A stretch of DNA of 29,285 nucleotides. Origin: a virus. The notes beneath the pieces are model-generated. The model had not been told where the DNA came from. It saw nothing but the letters and a program-made list of their open reading frames with translations, and ran no database searches. The stretch lies in IMG/VR virus record IMGVR_UViG_3300030102_000152, positions 1 to 29,285 of that record; one strand, written 5' to 3'. Of the stretch, positions 1-7,394 are shown piece after piece. The position numbers and the translations under genes were made by a program. Position 1 is the first letter of the stretch. Every line of letters starts with the position of its first letter.

Positions 1-98
1 GGACACGATACTATTGTGTGTTTAGGTAGTGTTAATGGAATGGAACTTAATGCAGGTACTATGGATAGTGGAAGCGATTTTGGTTCAAGAAATGGTTA
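1..98. repeat. Left copy of terminal direct repeat
   Basis: Bases 1-98 are identical to bases 29187-29284; base 99 is C where base 29285 is T, a synonymous change in a Tyr codon. The repeat lies inside one gene and the reading frame continues across it. This is what a circularly permuted or circular phage genome looks like after assembly, so the repeat is more likely assembly overlap than a biological element. Confidence 0.95.
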
Positions 99-210
99 CA
101 CTTTAACCTTTGATGGTTTAGAGCAACAACCATTCCAATTTGTACCTGACTATAGTACTAATCCATTTGATAATGCAGGATTTACATTAGGAGGTGTAGA
201 TAGCAACTAG
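1..210 (+). CDS. Tail-tube-like protein, C-terminal part (continues from 28830)
   Basis: This open frame has no start of its own. It is the C-terminal part of the gene that begins at 28830 and runs off the right end; joining both gives a 188-aa protein. The segment contains NGYTLTFDGLEQQPF, the type of glycine/aromatic strand found near the C-terminus of phage tail tube proteins (lambda gpV/T4 gp19 fold). It ends in TAG just before a terminator hairpin, so it is the last gene of the block that includes protease, scaffold and major capsid. The tail-tube call rests on remembered family resemblance and genome position; a capsid-associated structural protein is the alternative. Confidence 0.7.
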   Translation, partial: GHDTIVCLGSVNGMELNAGTMDSGSDFGSRNGYTLTFDGLEQQPFQFVPDYSTNPFDNAGFTLGGVDSN

Positions 211-241
211 ACTTGGTAGTTTTCATATATTTCTTAGATTA

Positions 242-268
242 GGGTGGGCATTGTCCACCTTTTTCTTT
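242..268 (+). terminator. Rho-independent terminator after tail-tube-like gene
   Basis: Stem GGTGGGC (243-249) pairs with GTCCACC (253-259), with one G-U, around an ATT loop, followed by TTTTTCTTT. It lies 32 bases after the tail-tube-like stop codon and closes the capsid block. Confidence 0.85.
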
Positions 269-273
269 CAGTA

Positions 274-326
274 TTGACAAGGGTGTTACGACTTGTTCGT
301 ATATAGTAAAACCTAGCGCTTGTCAA
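274..326 (+). ncRNA. Compact structured element between two terminators
   Basis: TTGACAAG (274-281) is the perfect inverted complement of CTTGTCAA (319-326). Inside lie GGT (282-284)/ACC (311-313) and a hairpin TACGA (287-291)/TCGTA (297-301) with loop CTTGT. That loop is also complementary to ACAAG (277-281), so two mutually exclusive folds are possible. The element also carries TATATAGTA (300-308), the 3' part of the proposed late-promoter motif. No tRNA cloverleaf or convincing ORF is seen. It could be a short RNA ending at the terminator 333-359, a regulatory leader, or a DNA site. Confidence 0.4.
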
Positions 327-332
327 GGGATT

Positions 333-359
333 AAGGTGGTTATACCACCTTTTTCTTTT
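333..359 (+). terminator. Second, near-duplicate terminator
   Basis: AAGGTGGT (333-340) pairs with ACCACCTT (344-351) around a TAT loop and runs into TTTTTCTTTT. Stem and tail resemble the terminator at 242-268 (both GGTGG/CCACC then TTTTTCTTT), suggesting duplication. It ends the 60-base structured stretch and insulates the next block starting at 398. Confidence 0.85.
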
Positions 360-383
360 AATAAGCAAATAAAAACGGAGTTT

Positions 384-398
384 TTCTATTATATAGTA
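384..398 (+). promoter_or_regulatory. Proposed phage late promoter motif, copy 1
   Basis: TTCTATTATATAGTA, preceded by TTT, directly after the double terminator. The final A is the A of the ATG of the gene at 398. If TATTAT (387-392) acts as a -10 element, transcription would begin at or next to the ATG and the mRNA would be leaderless. The same 15 bases occur at 15604 and 17204. Confidence 0.6.
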
Positions 399-877
399 TG
401 ATACAAGCAGTAACTGAAACTGATTTAACTACATATCTACAAACAGAAGATAACCGTATTGATACTTCTGTTAGTTCTGACAAGATAAGATATTTAGTAA
501 AGTTTACTAATGATATGGACAAATCAGTACAATATGCTTATTCTAATGTTCATTTGGTTTATGATAGATACACAAAATTTAATTTTACATATAACGCAAC
601 ACCTGATGTATATGCAGGAGATGTAAACTTTAAACCATCAGGATATTGGAAATATGAAGTATATGAGGTTAGTTGGACAGGAGCAGTAGCTATAAGCGCA
701 GGAAACGCACCTGTAAACGAAGATGATGTACTTCCAGTAGGTAGTACTCACGGAGTAGTTCAAGGGCTTGTAACGAAAGGAAAAATGTATGTAGCAGACA
801 AATCAGGAACTGCACAAGTACAATATACACAACATCCTGAACCAAGTGGAACAAATTATATATATTACGGAAATTAA
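398..877 (+). CDS. Putative structural protein of the head region
   Basis: A 159-aa acidic protein with no signal peptide or membrane segment and a strand-rich, aromatic composition (YTKFNFTYNATPD, YWKYEVYEVSW), as in virion proteins. I recognise the type as a conserved protein encoded beside capsid genes in flavobacterial phages, but no defined function can be assigned; a decoration, neck or fibre-base protein is possible. The start is the ATG overlapping the last base of the promoter-like motif; the next in-frame Met is about 39 residues on, so this start is the only sensible one. It is the first gene of a block running to portal and lysis, so it was probably made late. Confidence 0.7.
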   Translation: MIQAVTETDLTTYLQTEDNRIDTSVSSDKIRYLVKFTNDMDKSVQYAYSNVHLVYDRYTKFNFTYNATPDVYAGDVNFKPSGYWKYEVYEVSWTGAVAISAGNAPVNEDDVLPVGSTHGVVQGLVTKGKMYVADKSGTAQVQYTQHPEPSGTNYIYYGN

Positions 878-887
878 AAAATAAATT

Positions 888-1163
888 ATGGCAATCGAAA
901 ACGTACAACAATTATTAACTGAGCAACTAGGAAAAAATGGTGGCACAGTAGTATTTACAACAGCAGCACAAACTAGTAAAGATTTTTATGCAGTTTACTT
1001 TCCTGTTGAAAGTGTAATTTCAGCAATAACAGCAGCAGATGCAACAGGTGAAAGTGCTTTACAAACCACAATGCCTGCTGGAACTACTTTGTTTATGAAT
1101 ATTACTGCAATCACTTTAACTAGTGGTATTGGAATAGGTTATCACGAAGGAGTAACTACATAG
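888..1163 (+). CDS. Small structural protein, possible head decoration
   Basis: A 91-aa protein rich in Ala, Thr and Gly with alternating hydrophobic strands (TTLFMNITAITLTSGIGIGY), no cysteine and no membrane helix. Size, composition and position between virion genes fit a capsid decoration or head-completion protein, but this is inferred from context, not from a motif. It starts 10 bases after the stop of the upstream gene behind an A-rich leader (AAAAAATAAATT) and is followed two bases later by the next small gene. Confidence 0.65.
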   Translation: MAIENVQQLLTEQLGKNGGTVVFTTAAQTSKDFYAVYFPVESVISAITAADATGESALQTTMPAGTTLFMNITAITLTSGIGIGYHEGVTT

Positions 1164-1165
1164 AA

Positions 1166-1333
1166 ATGAAATTAGCTTTAGGAAACACATTAAGTTCAAA
1201 CAAACCTGGAGGTGGAAGATCTACTGCTTTAATAGTAGATGCTTTTAAAAGAAGGGTAGAAGCGAGAGATGGTGTATTTGAAGCAAAGTCTTGTTTGACT
1301 ACACAATTAAACGCAATTAAAAACATAGCATAA
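1166..1333 (+). CDS. Small 55-aa phage protein
   Basis: ATG at 1166, two bases after the upstream stop; TAA at 1331-1333. The 55-aa product begins MKLALGNTLSSNKPGGG and continues with a likely amphipathic helix (LIVDAFKRRVEARDG) and a C-terminal helix (LTTQLNAIKNIA). I recognise this class as a short conserved protein encoded upstream of fibre-like genes in Bacteroidota phages; its role is unknown. The one-base gap to the ATG at 1335 and absence of any other reading for this stretch support it being a gene. Confidence 0.75.
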   Translation: MKLALGNTLSSNKPGGGRSTALIVDAFKRRVEARDGVFEAKSCLTTQLNAIKNIA

Positions 1334-1334
1334 T

Positions 1335-3473
1335 ATGAGTTTATTAGATGATGTAAGTTTAATGATAACTCCTAATGGGGTAGCAGAAGATGTGTTATTT
1401 GGAGTATTACCTCAACCAATAATAGGTGCAGAAAAAGTAACTGATGGGGATTTTCCAACAGGTACTTCTGCTTGGACAACTGCTCCTGGATGGGCGATAG
1501 CGAATGGTTCTGCTACTTGTAGTAGTGGGAATGATAATTTGAGTCAAAATGTAAGTGCTGTTGCAGGTAAAACTTATAAAATAACTTTAGATGTAACTCT
1601 AACCTCTGGAAGATTAGATATTGATATAGGAGATTGCACTAAACAATCTACCGAGAGTTCTGGAACTAAAACCTTTTATATGGTAGCAGTTAATACTGAC
1701 GCTTTAAGATTTTATGGAGGTGCGTTTAGAGGTTCGATTTCTAATGTTTCTGTAAGAGAATACACATCAGCAGATATGGACTTTACTAGAGCAACTACTG
1801 CTACAAGAGTTAATAGTAGTAGTAATATTGAAGATGTTCCTAGAAATTTACTTGAATATAGTGAGGATTTAACTAATTCGTTTTGGAATGCTGTTAACTC
1901 AGATGCTATTGTTGCAAGTACAATACCATCTCCTGATGGTGCTAATTTTGGGTTTAAAGCAATACCTAATACAGAAAACAATCACCATTACGTTGATTAT
2001 GATTATGCTAATGTATCACTAGCATCTCCAGGTTCAGAAGTTACTTATAGTGTATATGTTAAACCTTTTGGATATACAAATTTCCAATTAGCACCTTCAA
2101 CAGGTTTTAATTCAAATTCTTTTGTGTTATACCAAAACTTTGAATTAACAGGAGATGGAGTAAAAGGAACAGGAAATGTTAATGGTGCAACAATAGAAAA
2201 AATAGGAGATTGGTATAGATGTTCAATTACAGAAACAACAACAGATTACAACCCAAGAGTTTTAAATATTGCACTTCCTTCTTCAGGTTTAGGGAGAAAC
2301 CCAACATTTGAAGGTAATGGTAATGATGGTGTTTTATTATGGGGTGGTCAAATAGAAAAAGGAACATCACCAACAACATATATTCCAACAACAGATAGAT
2401 TAAATGTACCTAGACTAGACTATACAGGGGGTGGATGTCCACATATATTAGTAGAACCACAAAGAACAAATATTTGTTTACGAAGTGAATTATTAAATGG
2501 TACTTCTTGGACTAAACAAAACGTAACAGTAACTGCTAATTCAACTACAAGTCCTGATGGTACTGTTAATGCAGAAAAAGTAGCGAAAGATGGTGTTAGT
2601 GCTGATGATAAAATAGAACAAGGAATATCAATAAGTAATTCAACATCATATAGTGTAAGTGCTTTTTTAAAAAATAATGACAATCCAACAGGAGGTAAAA
2701 CTACATTATCATATAGGGTAAATAGTGGAACATTATTTAGAAAAACTTACGAATGGACAGGTTCTGCACTTGCTGCCACTACAACGTATGATAATGGTAC
2801 TAGAACTAATGAATTTTTAGAAGATTATGGAAATGGGTGGTATAGAGTTGGGTTTAGTTTTACTTCTGATGGAACAGCAGGTGATGTAGAAATAGATGTA
2901 GATAGAAGTGGTGGAACATCAACAACAAGTATATATGTGTGGGGATGTCAATTAGAAGAAGGTGCTTATGCAACATCATACATACCTACATTAGGAAGTA
3001 CAGTAACAAGAAATGCAGAAGTATTTACAAGAACAGGAATTGGAGATTTAATTAATAGTTCTGAGGGTGTTCTTTTTATAGAAATGGCTGCAATAGCAGA
3101 TGATGGAACACATAGACAAATATCTTTATCTGATGGAAGTGCAGATAATAGAGTAACTATTGGATTGTCAAATGCTAGTGGTAATTTATCAGCACAAATA
3201 AAGTCAGGAGGTGCTTTTTCTATGAATAAAGCAAAAACAGCAACGCAAACAAACTTTAATAAAATTGCTGTAAAATGGAAGGTTAATGATATGGCTGTAT
3301 GGTTAAATGGCTCGGAAGTAGATACTGATGTAAGTGGAGCAGCACCTATTGGATTAGATACATTAACTTTTAATAGAGGGGATAATTCTAATTATTTTTA
3401 CGGTGAAGTTAAACAAATACAAGTATATAAAACAGCATTATCAGACACTCAATTAGGTGCTTTAACAACATAG
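1335..3473 (+). CDS. Modular fibre-like protein with carbohydrate-binding-like domains
   Basis: A 712-aa protein. Residues about 29-143 look like a CBM4/9-type jelly roll (LSQNVSAVAGKTYKITLDV). A linker with DFTRATTATRVN follows, then two related modules: about 165-355 (NLLEYSEDLTNSFW to WGGQIEKGTSPTTYIPT) and about 375-562 (NICLRSELLNGTSW to WGCQLEEGAYATSYIPT). Residues about 565-712 resemble a LamG/concanavalin-like sandwich. Such chains occur in phage fibres and surface-displayed capsid proteins that bind glycans. It sits among head genes, before the portal, not with the other tail genes, so a head fibre or capsid-displayed adhesin is as likely as a tail fibre. Modules are seen in the sequence; glycan binding is inferred. 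Confidence 0.75.
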   Translation: MSLLDDVSLMITPNGVAEDVLFGVLPQPIIGAEKVTDGDFPTGTSAWTTAPGWAIANGSATCSSGNDNLSQNVSAVAGKTYKITLDVTLTSGRLDIDIGDCTKQSTESSGTKTFYMVAVNTDALRFYGGAFRGSISNVSVREYTSADMDFTRATTATRVNSSSNIEDVPRNLLEYSEDLTNSFWNAVNSDAIVASTIPSPDGANFGFKAIPNTENNHHYVDYDYANVSLASPGSEVTYSVYVKPFGYTNFQLAPSTGFNSNSFVLYQNFELTGDGVKGTGNVNGATIEKIGDWYRCSITETTTDYNPRVLNIALPSSGLGRNPTFEGNGNDGVLLWGGQIEKGTSPTTYIPTTDRLNVPRLDYTGGGCPHILVEPQRTNICLRSELLNGTSWTKQNVTVTANSTTSPDGTVNAEKVAKDGVSADDKIEQGISISNSTSYSVSAFLKNNDNPTGGKTTLSYRVNSGTLFRKTYEWTGSALAATTTYDNGTRTNEFLEDYGNGWYRVGFSFTSDGTAGDVEIDVDRSGGTSTTSIYVWGCQLEEGAYATSYIPTLGSTVTRNAEVFTRTGIGDLINSSEGVLFIEMAAIADDGTHRQISLSDGSADNRVTIGLSNASGNLSAQIKSGGAFSMNKAKTATQTNFNKIAVKWKVNDMAVWLNGSEVDTDVSGAAPIGLDTLTFNRGDNSNYFYGEVKQIQVYKTALSDTQLGALTT

Positions 3474-3475
3474 AT

Positions 3476-3829
3476 ATGGAAGAAATAAAAAATAAAATAT
3501 ACAAATTACATTATACAGATAAAGCAACAGGAGATGCTGACTTAATAGCAAAAGGTGTTTATGAAGTTATTGAAGTAGATGGGATTAATCAAGATATTTA
3601 TGTTAATGGAACACAATCAGTAGTATACATAGGCAAGATTGTAGAAATTCCTGGAACTTATGATCCTGATGGACACGAAATAACACCACCTGTATATTAT
3701 GATGGTGTATTTTATGATGTAATGACAACAGCAGAAATAGATTTTTCACCTAATGAAGTGTTTCCTGAGAATTATGTTCATACATTTGCAGGTTATCTAA
3801 CACATCCTGAAGTAGAAGAAAAAATATAA
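3476..3829 (+). CDS. Hypothetical protein between fibre and portal
   Basis: A 117-aa acidic protein starting two bases after the upstream stop. It has a strand-rich pattern (KIYKLHYTDKATGDADLIAK, VVYIGKIVEIPGTYDPDG) and no membrane segment or cysteines. The tight spacing to the 712-aa fibre-like gene suggests a partner or chaperone, as short genes after fibre genes often are, but nothing in the sequence proves it. A structural role in the neck or head is equally possible. Confidence 0.65.
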   Translation: MEEIKNKIYKLHYTDKATGDADLIAKGVYEVIEVDGINQDIYVNGTQSVVYIGKIVEIPGTYDPDGHEITPPVYYDGVFYDVMTTAEIDFSPNEVFPENYVHTFAGYLTHPEVEEKI

Positions 3830-3839
3830 AATATAAAAT

Positions 3840-5873
3840 ATGAAAGACAATATCATTAATATTAACTTAGAAACATCAACTTCACCAATAGTACAAGAGG
3901 TACGTGGTAGAGATTGGATTGAGTATGGTACAGAAGATTGGAGAAACCTTTATCCACAATTCCTTATAGACTTATATTATTCTAGTTCTATTTCAGCAGC
4001 TATTATTAATGCAACAGCAGAAATGATTGCAGGGGAAAATCTTATTATAGAAAATGAAGAAGATAGAGATTTAGAAGCAAGAGTTAAATTACAGAACTTT
4101 ATGGATAGAGCAAACGGAAATGAAAGTTTGCACGAAGTCTTAAAAAAGGTAGCTTTTGATTTTAAACTACAAGGAGGGTTTTGTCTTAATATTGTATGGT
4201 CAAAAGATAGAACACAAATCTCTGAAATATACCACGTAGATGTTTCTAAAATTCGTTGTGCTAGACCTGATGAATTTGGTAAGACTAAAGGATATTACAT
4301 ATCAGCAGATTGGTCAAATACAAGACAAAACAAACCATATTACGTTCCTGCTTTTAATGTTAATGATAGAACATCAGCTAATCAAATAATGTATTCAGGA
4401 TTATATAGTCCTAATATGAACTCTTATTATACACCTGATTATGTAAGTTGTAATAATTGGGCTTTAATTGATTCAAGAGTTTCTGAATATCATCTTAATA
4501 ATATCAGCAATGGATTTGCAGGTAGCTATATGATTAGTTTCGCAAATGGGATTCCATCTCAGGAAGAACGCCTACAAATAGAAAGAAGTCTTACTGAAAA
4601 ATTTTGCTCAGAAACCAATAGTGGCAAATTTGTGCTTACATTCAGCGATGATAAAACAAGAACACCTGAAATAACACCAATAAGTACAAGTGAACTAGAT
4701 AAACAATATTTAGCACTTCAAGAGTTACTAACTCAAAATATACTTTCAGGACATAGGGTTACAAGTCCTATGTTGATGGGTATTAAAAATGATACAGGAT
4801 TAGGTAGCAATGTAGATGAATTAAATAGTGCATCTAATTTTTATTTAAATACAGTAGTTAAACCATTCCAAGATCATATTGTTAAAATGCTTAGAAAAAT
4901 ATTCCAAGTTAATAATATGGATATGCCTGTTAATTTTGTACAACTTAAACCAATCACATTAGAATTTACATCTGAGGACTTAAAAGCAGTAATGACAGAA
5001 ACAGAAATTAGAGATGAATTAGGTTTAGAACCTTTAGATGTAGAAGTAAGAGAGGATTTTAGTAAAGTAGGAATGATTGATGGAGAACCTGTTTTTAGCA
5101 CAATAGAAGAAGCTGAAGCACACGCAAAGACTTTAGGGTGTGAGGGGTACCACGAACACGAATATGAAGGGAAAACAGCTTATATGGCTTGTAAAGACCA
5201 TTCAGAAGCTACTGAATTAAATGATTGTGATTGCGAAAAAACAAATCTGAAAGTTGAAAAAACAGAACTAGAAAAATTTATAGAAGAATATGGTGAGGAT
5301 ATGCCTGATGATTGGGAATTAGTAGATGAAGAAGTAGTAGATGGAGAACATCAAGACTTTAATTTTGAACAAGTTTTAAATGAAGCAGCTAATGAAAAGT
5401 TAGAATTAGCATCAACAGGAACTGCAAGACCAAATGCTAGAAGTAGTCAAGATGGATTAAATAGATCAGGTAATGATTTTTATAAAGTTAGATATGTTTA
5501 TACTAAAGATAACTTCTTAAAACAAGAAGGAGAAACTAGAGAATTTTGCAGATTAATGTCATCTAGCAAAAAGATTTATAGGAAGGAAGATATTTTACAA
5601 ATGACAGATAGAGCAGTTAATCCAGGATGGGGGCCTCGTGGTGCAGCTACATATTCTATATGGCTATACAAAGGTGGTGGTAATTGTCATCACTTTTGGT
5701 TAAGACAAATTTATAAAACATCATTAAGAGGGGCAAAAAGTAAGATTAATTCTAGTCAATTAATATCATACACAAAAGCAAGAAGTGAAGGTTTTACTGC
5801 TGAAAAGAATGACAATTTAGTAGCAAGACCACCAAAAAGAATGAAGAATCAAGGATTTTTAGAACCAAGATAA
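3840..5873 (+). CDS. Portal protein with extra C-terminal metal-binding and morphogenesis-like domains
   Basis: A 677-aa protein. Residues 1 to about 400 read as a phage portal: N-terminal WIEYGTEDWRNLYPQFLIDL, a wing/stem region, and SGHRVTSPMLMGIKNDTGLGSN, as in portals of Bacteroidota phages. The portal forms the dodecameric DNA gate. Beyond it is a Cys/His cluster, C434-x3-H438-x-H440 and C451-x2-H454, then an acidic linker, then a second domain from about N545 with YRKEDILQM and C616-H617-H618-F-W, ending GFLEPR. This tail domain recurs in structural or head-morphogenesis proteins of Bacteroidota phages as I remember them. The portal is thus longer than usual. It is not next to terL, which is unusual. 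Confidence 0.9.
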   Translation: MKDNIININLETSTSPIVQEVRGRDWIEYGTEDWRNLYPQFLIDLYYSSSISAAIINATAEMIAGENLIIENEEDRDLEARVKLQNFMDRANGNESLHEVLKKVAFDFKLQGGFCLNIVWSKDRTQISEIYHVDVSKIRCARPDEFGKTKGYYISADWSNTRQNKPYYVPAFNVNDRTSANQIMYSGLYSPNMNSYYTPDYVSCNNWALIDSRVSEYHLNNISNGFAGSYMISFANGIPSQEERLQIERSLTEKFCSETNSGKFVLTFSDDKTRTPEITPISTSELDKQYLALQELLTQNILSGHRVTSPMLMGIKNDTGLGSNVDELNSASNFYLNTVVKPFQDHIVKMLRKIFQVNNMDMPVNFVQLKPITLEFTSEDLKAVMTETEIRDELGLEPLDVEVREDFSKVGMIDGEPVFSTIEEAEAHAKTLGCEGYHEHEYEGKTAYMACKDHSEATELNDCDCEKTNLKVEKTELEKFIEEYGEDMPDDWELVDEEVVDGEHQDFNFEQVLNEAANEKLELASTGTARPNARSSQDGLNRSGNDFYKVRYVYTKDNFLKQEGETREFCRLMSSSKKIYRKEDILQMTDRAVNPGWGPRGAATYSIWLYKGGGNCHHFWLRQIYKTSLRGAKSKINSSQLISYTKARSEGFTAEKNDNLVARPPKRMKNQGFLEPR

Positions 5874-5875
5874 CT

Positions 5876-6439
5876 ATGGCATACGTATTATTTATATCAG
5901 AACAGAAGCTTAAAGACTCAACAGCAATCAATTTAAATGTTGATGTTAACCTATTACTACCTTATGTAAGACAAGCACAGAAACTTTATGTTGAACCTAA
6001 ACTAGGTACAGATTTATATGAAGCATTAAAAACTAAAATAACAGGAAGTTCATTAACAGGAGCATATAAGACTTTAGTTGATGACTATATTGGCGATATG
6101 TTACCTAATTGGGCGTTTTATCACGCAATACCTTTTTTAAGATTTAAGATAGAAAATGGTAATATATATTCTAAGACTTCAGAAACAGGAACAGCTTTAA
6201 GTACAGAAGAAGCACAACACCTTAGAGAGGAAGTTAGAAATACAGCAGAATATTATACTGAAAGAATGATTGAATATGTAACTAATAATCTAACTGACTT
6301 TCCTGAATATAGCACAAATAGTGGTGCAGAAATAAGTCCTGATAGAAATGCTTATTATGCAGGAATGAATCTTGAAAAACCAACACCACAAGGAACTAAA
6401 TTAACTTTAAGAAATTTTTTAACTTCTGATTTAACATAA
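5876..6439 (+). CDS. Head-tail connector (DUF6712-like adaptor)
   Basis: A 187-aa mostly helical protein starting two bases after the portal stop. The opening LFISEQKLKDSTAINLNVDV and VRQAQKLYVEPKLGTDLYE, then a helix pair and NAYYAGMNLEKP near the end, match my memory of the DUF6712 family, regarded as the gp6/gp15-type adaptor that docks on the portal. Position right after the portal supports this. It belongs in the neck of the virion. Confidence 0.75.
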   Translation: MAYVLFISEQKLKDSTAINLNVDVNLLLPYVRQAQKLYVEPKLGTDLYEALKTKITGSSLTGAYKTLVDDYIGDMLPNWAFYHAIPFLRFKIENGNIYSKTSETGTALSTEEAQHLREEVRNTAEYYTERMIEYVTNNLTDFPEYSTNSGAEISPDRNAYYAGMNLEKPTPQGTKLTLRNFLTSDLT

Positions 6440-6561
6440 TGAAGAAACATTATAAACCTAAATTAATTAACATAACGAAGCTAAAATCCTACTTGGATAA
6501 GCAGACAAAGAGCAAAGCAAATGACAGACCTAAAAGACACAATACAAGTAGGAATAGCTAA
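6439..6561 (+). CDS. Small basic protein (40 aa)
   Basis: The ATG overlaps the connector's TAA (TAATG at 6437-6441), the same coupling seen all over this genome. The product is 40 aa and very basic (MKKHYKPKLINITKLKSYL, then KRHNTSRNS) and overlaps the next gene by 41 bases in another frame. No function is recognised. The coupling and full use of otherwise unassigned bases make it plausible. Confidence 0.5.
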   Translation: MKKHYKPKLINITKLKSYLDKQTKSKANDRPKRHNTSRNS

Positions 6562-6685
6562 CGGATCAGCTATTGGAGTATCATTAGTAGAAGCAAATGA
6601 AATGTTAACTTTTGTTTCACTATTACTAGCAATAGCTTTTACAATTTACAAATTTTTTATATATGAAAAAAAGAAAATTAAATAG
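6521..6685 (+). CDS. Holin candidate (single membrane segment)
   Basis: A 54-aa protein with a short polar N-terminus, a hydrophobic stretch at about residues 29-48 (LTFVSLLLAIAFTIYKFFIY) and a lysine-rich tail (EKKKIK). Size, one helix and positive C-terminus fit small phage holins, which make the inner-membrane hole at lysis. It sits directly before the endolysin candidate. It overlaps the upstream small basic gene. A second holin-like gene follows at 7206, so which one forms the hole is open. Confidence 0.65.
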   Translation: MTDLKDTIQVGIANGSAIGVSLVEANEMLTFVSLLLAIAFTIYKFFIYEKKKIK

Positions 6686-6791
6686 CAAAAATCCTAAATA
6701 TTTAAAAAATAATGAAAAACCTCGTGAAGTTCGTAAAGAATTGGCTCAAGAAGTTAAGGGGTGTAAAATCTACAAGGTCTACTATCTCTAA
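6663..6791 (+). CDS. Nested small ORF of uncertain status (42 aa)
   Basis: ATG at 6663, inside the 3' end of the holin candidate; TAA at 6789-6791, 80 bases inside the endolysin candidate in another frame. The product is basic (MKKRKLNSKNPKYLKNNEK). Bridging two genes fits the coupling seen in this operon, but its second half lies in the lysin's N-terminal region, so it may simply be a shadow frame. Confidence 0.25.
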   Translation: MKKRKLNSKNPKYLKNNEKPREVRKELAQEVKGCKIYKVYYL

Positions 6792-7203
6792 TTCTAACAA
6801 CATAAACTTATTGCTTCTAAGAGATACTTTTAGTGATGAAAGTACAATTGGAGAATTATTTTTAAATGGAGAAAGGTTTTGTGATACTTTAGAACTACCA
6901 TATAGAGATAACCAAAGAAGTATATCCTGTATTCCAACAGGAGAATATAAGGTAAGGTTAAGATTACCAAGAGAAAGTGCTACAAGAGATTATTTGCACT
7001 TATTAGTAAAAGATGTAAAAGATAGGTCGCATATATTATTTCATAGAGGTAATACAGCTAAAGACTCAAGGGGGTGCATCCTAGTAGGTCAAGGAACTCA
7101 ACAAGACATTGTTTATAATTCAACTTTAGCTATGGATTTACTAATCAAAGAAATAATTAATTTAGGTGGTAAGAATATAAATTTAATAATCAAAAATAAA
7201 TAA
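6712..7203 (+). CDS. Endolysin candidate (DUF5675 family)
   Basis: A 163-aa protein. After a basic, amphipathic N-terminus (MKNLVKFVKNWLKKLRG) comes the DUF5675 pattern: LFLNGERFCDTLELPYRDN, CIPTGEYKVRLR, then H111-R-G-N and S119-R-G-C122-I-L-V-G. DUF5675 resembles the L,D-transpeptidase (YkuD) layout of a His followed by S-x-G-C, and is common where phages carry lysis genes, so peptidoglycan cleavage is inferred. There is no signal peptide, so export would depend on the holin. Genes on both sides encode membrane proteins, which strengthens the lysis assignment. Confidence 0.7.
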   Translation: MKNLVKFVKNWLKKLRGVKSTRSTISNSNNINLLLLRDTFSDESTIGELFLNGERFCDTLELPYRDNQRSISCIPTGEYKVRLRLPRESATRDYLHLLVKDVKDRSHILFHRGNTAKDSRGCILVGQGTQQDIVYNSTLAMDLLIKEIINLGGKNINLIIKNK

Positions 7204-7205
7204 TT

Positions 7206-7394
7206 ATGAAAAATTACATTATTTCACAACTTTTAACTTCTAAGAAAGTGTGGCTAGGAATCAGTTCAATTTTAATTCCAATGATAGCTACTTGGCTAGG
7301 AGTTGATGAAGAATCAGTATCTAAAATTTGGTGGAGTTTAATCGCAATGTTAGGTGGACAATCATTAGCAGATTTTGGAAAATCAAACAAATAG
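7206..7394 (+). CDS. Second holin-like membrane protein
   Basis: A 62-aa protein with a membrane helix at about residues 15-33 (VWLGISSILIPMIATWLGV) and a second hydrophobic/amphipathic stretch at 40-56 (KIWWSLIAMLGGQSLADFG). This fits small two-helix holins encoded beside lysins. It starts two bases after the lysin stop. The earlier 54-aa candidate may be an antiholin, a regulator, or the holin itself. Its 3' end overlaps the start of the metallophosphoesterase by 20 bases. Confidence 0.65.
   Translation: MKNYIISQLLTSKKVWLGISSILIPMIATWLGVDEESVSKIWWSLIAMLGGQSLADFGKSNK

Noticed and set aside
274-305. E. coli-like promoter TTGACA ... TATATA
   Set aside because: The spacing is 20 bases, the host signals are flavobacterial, and TTGACA is explained by the inverted repeat with 319-326.
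281-326. Possible tRNA between the terminators
   Set aside because: A TTCG-containing stretch and paired ends suggested it, but arms, anticodon stem and acceptor length do not fit.
3950-3958. Perfect DnaA box TTATCCACA (also at 22480-22488)
   Set aside because: Both lie in structural genes, where they encode YPQ; single, far apart, not clustered. About one chance hit is expected in a genome this size, so no origin is claimed.
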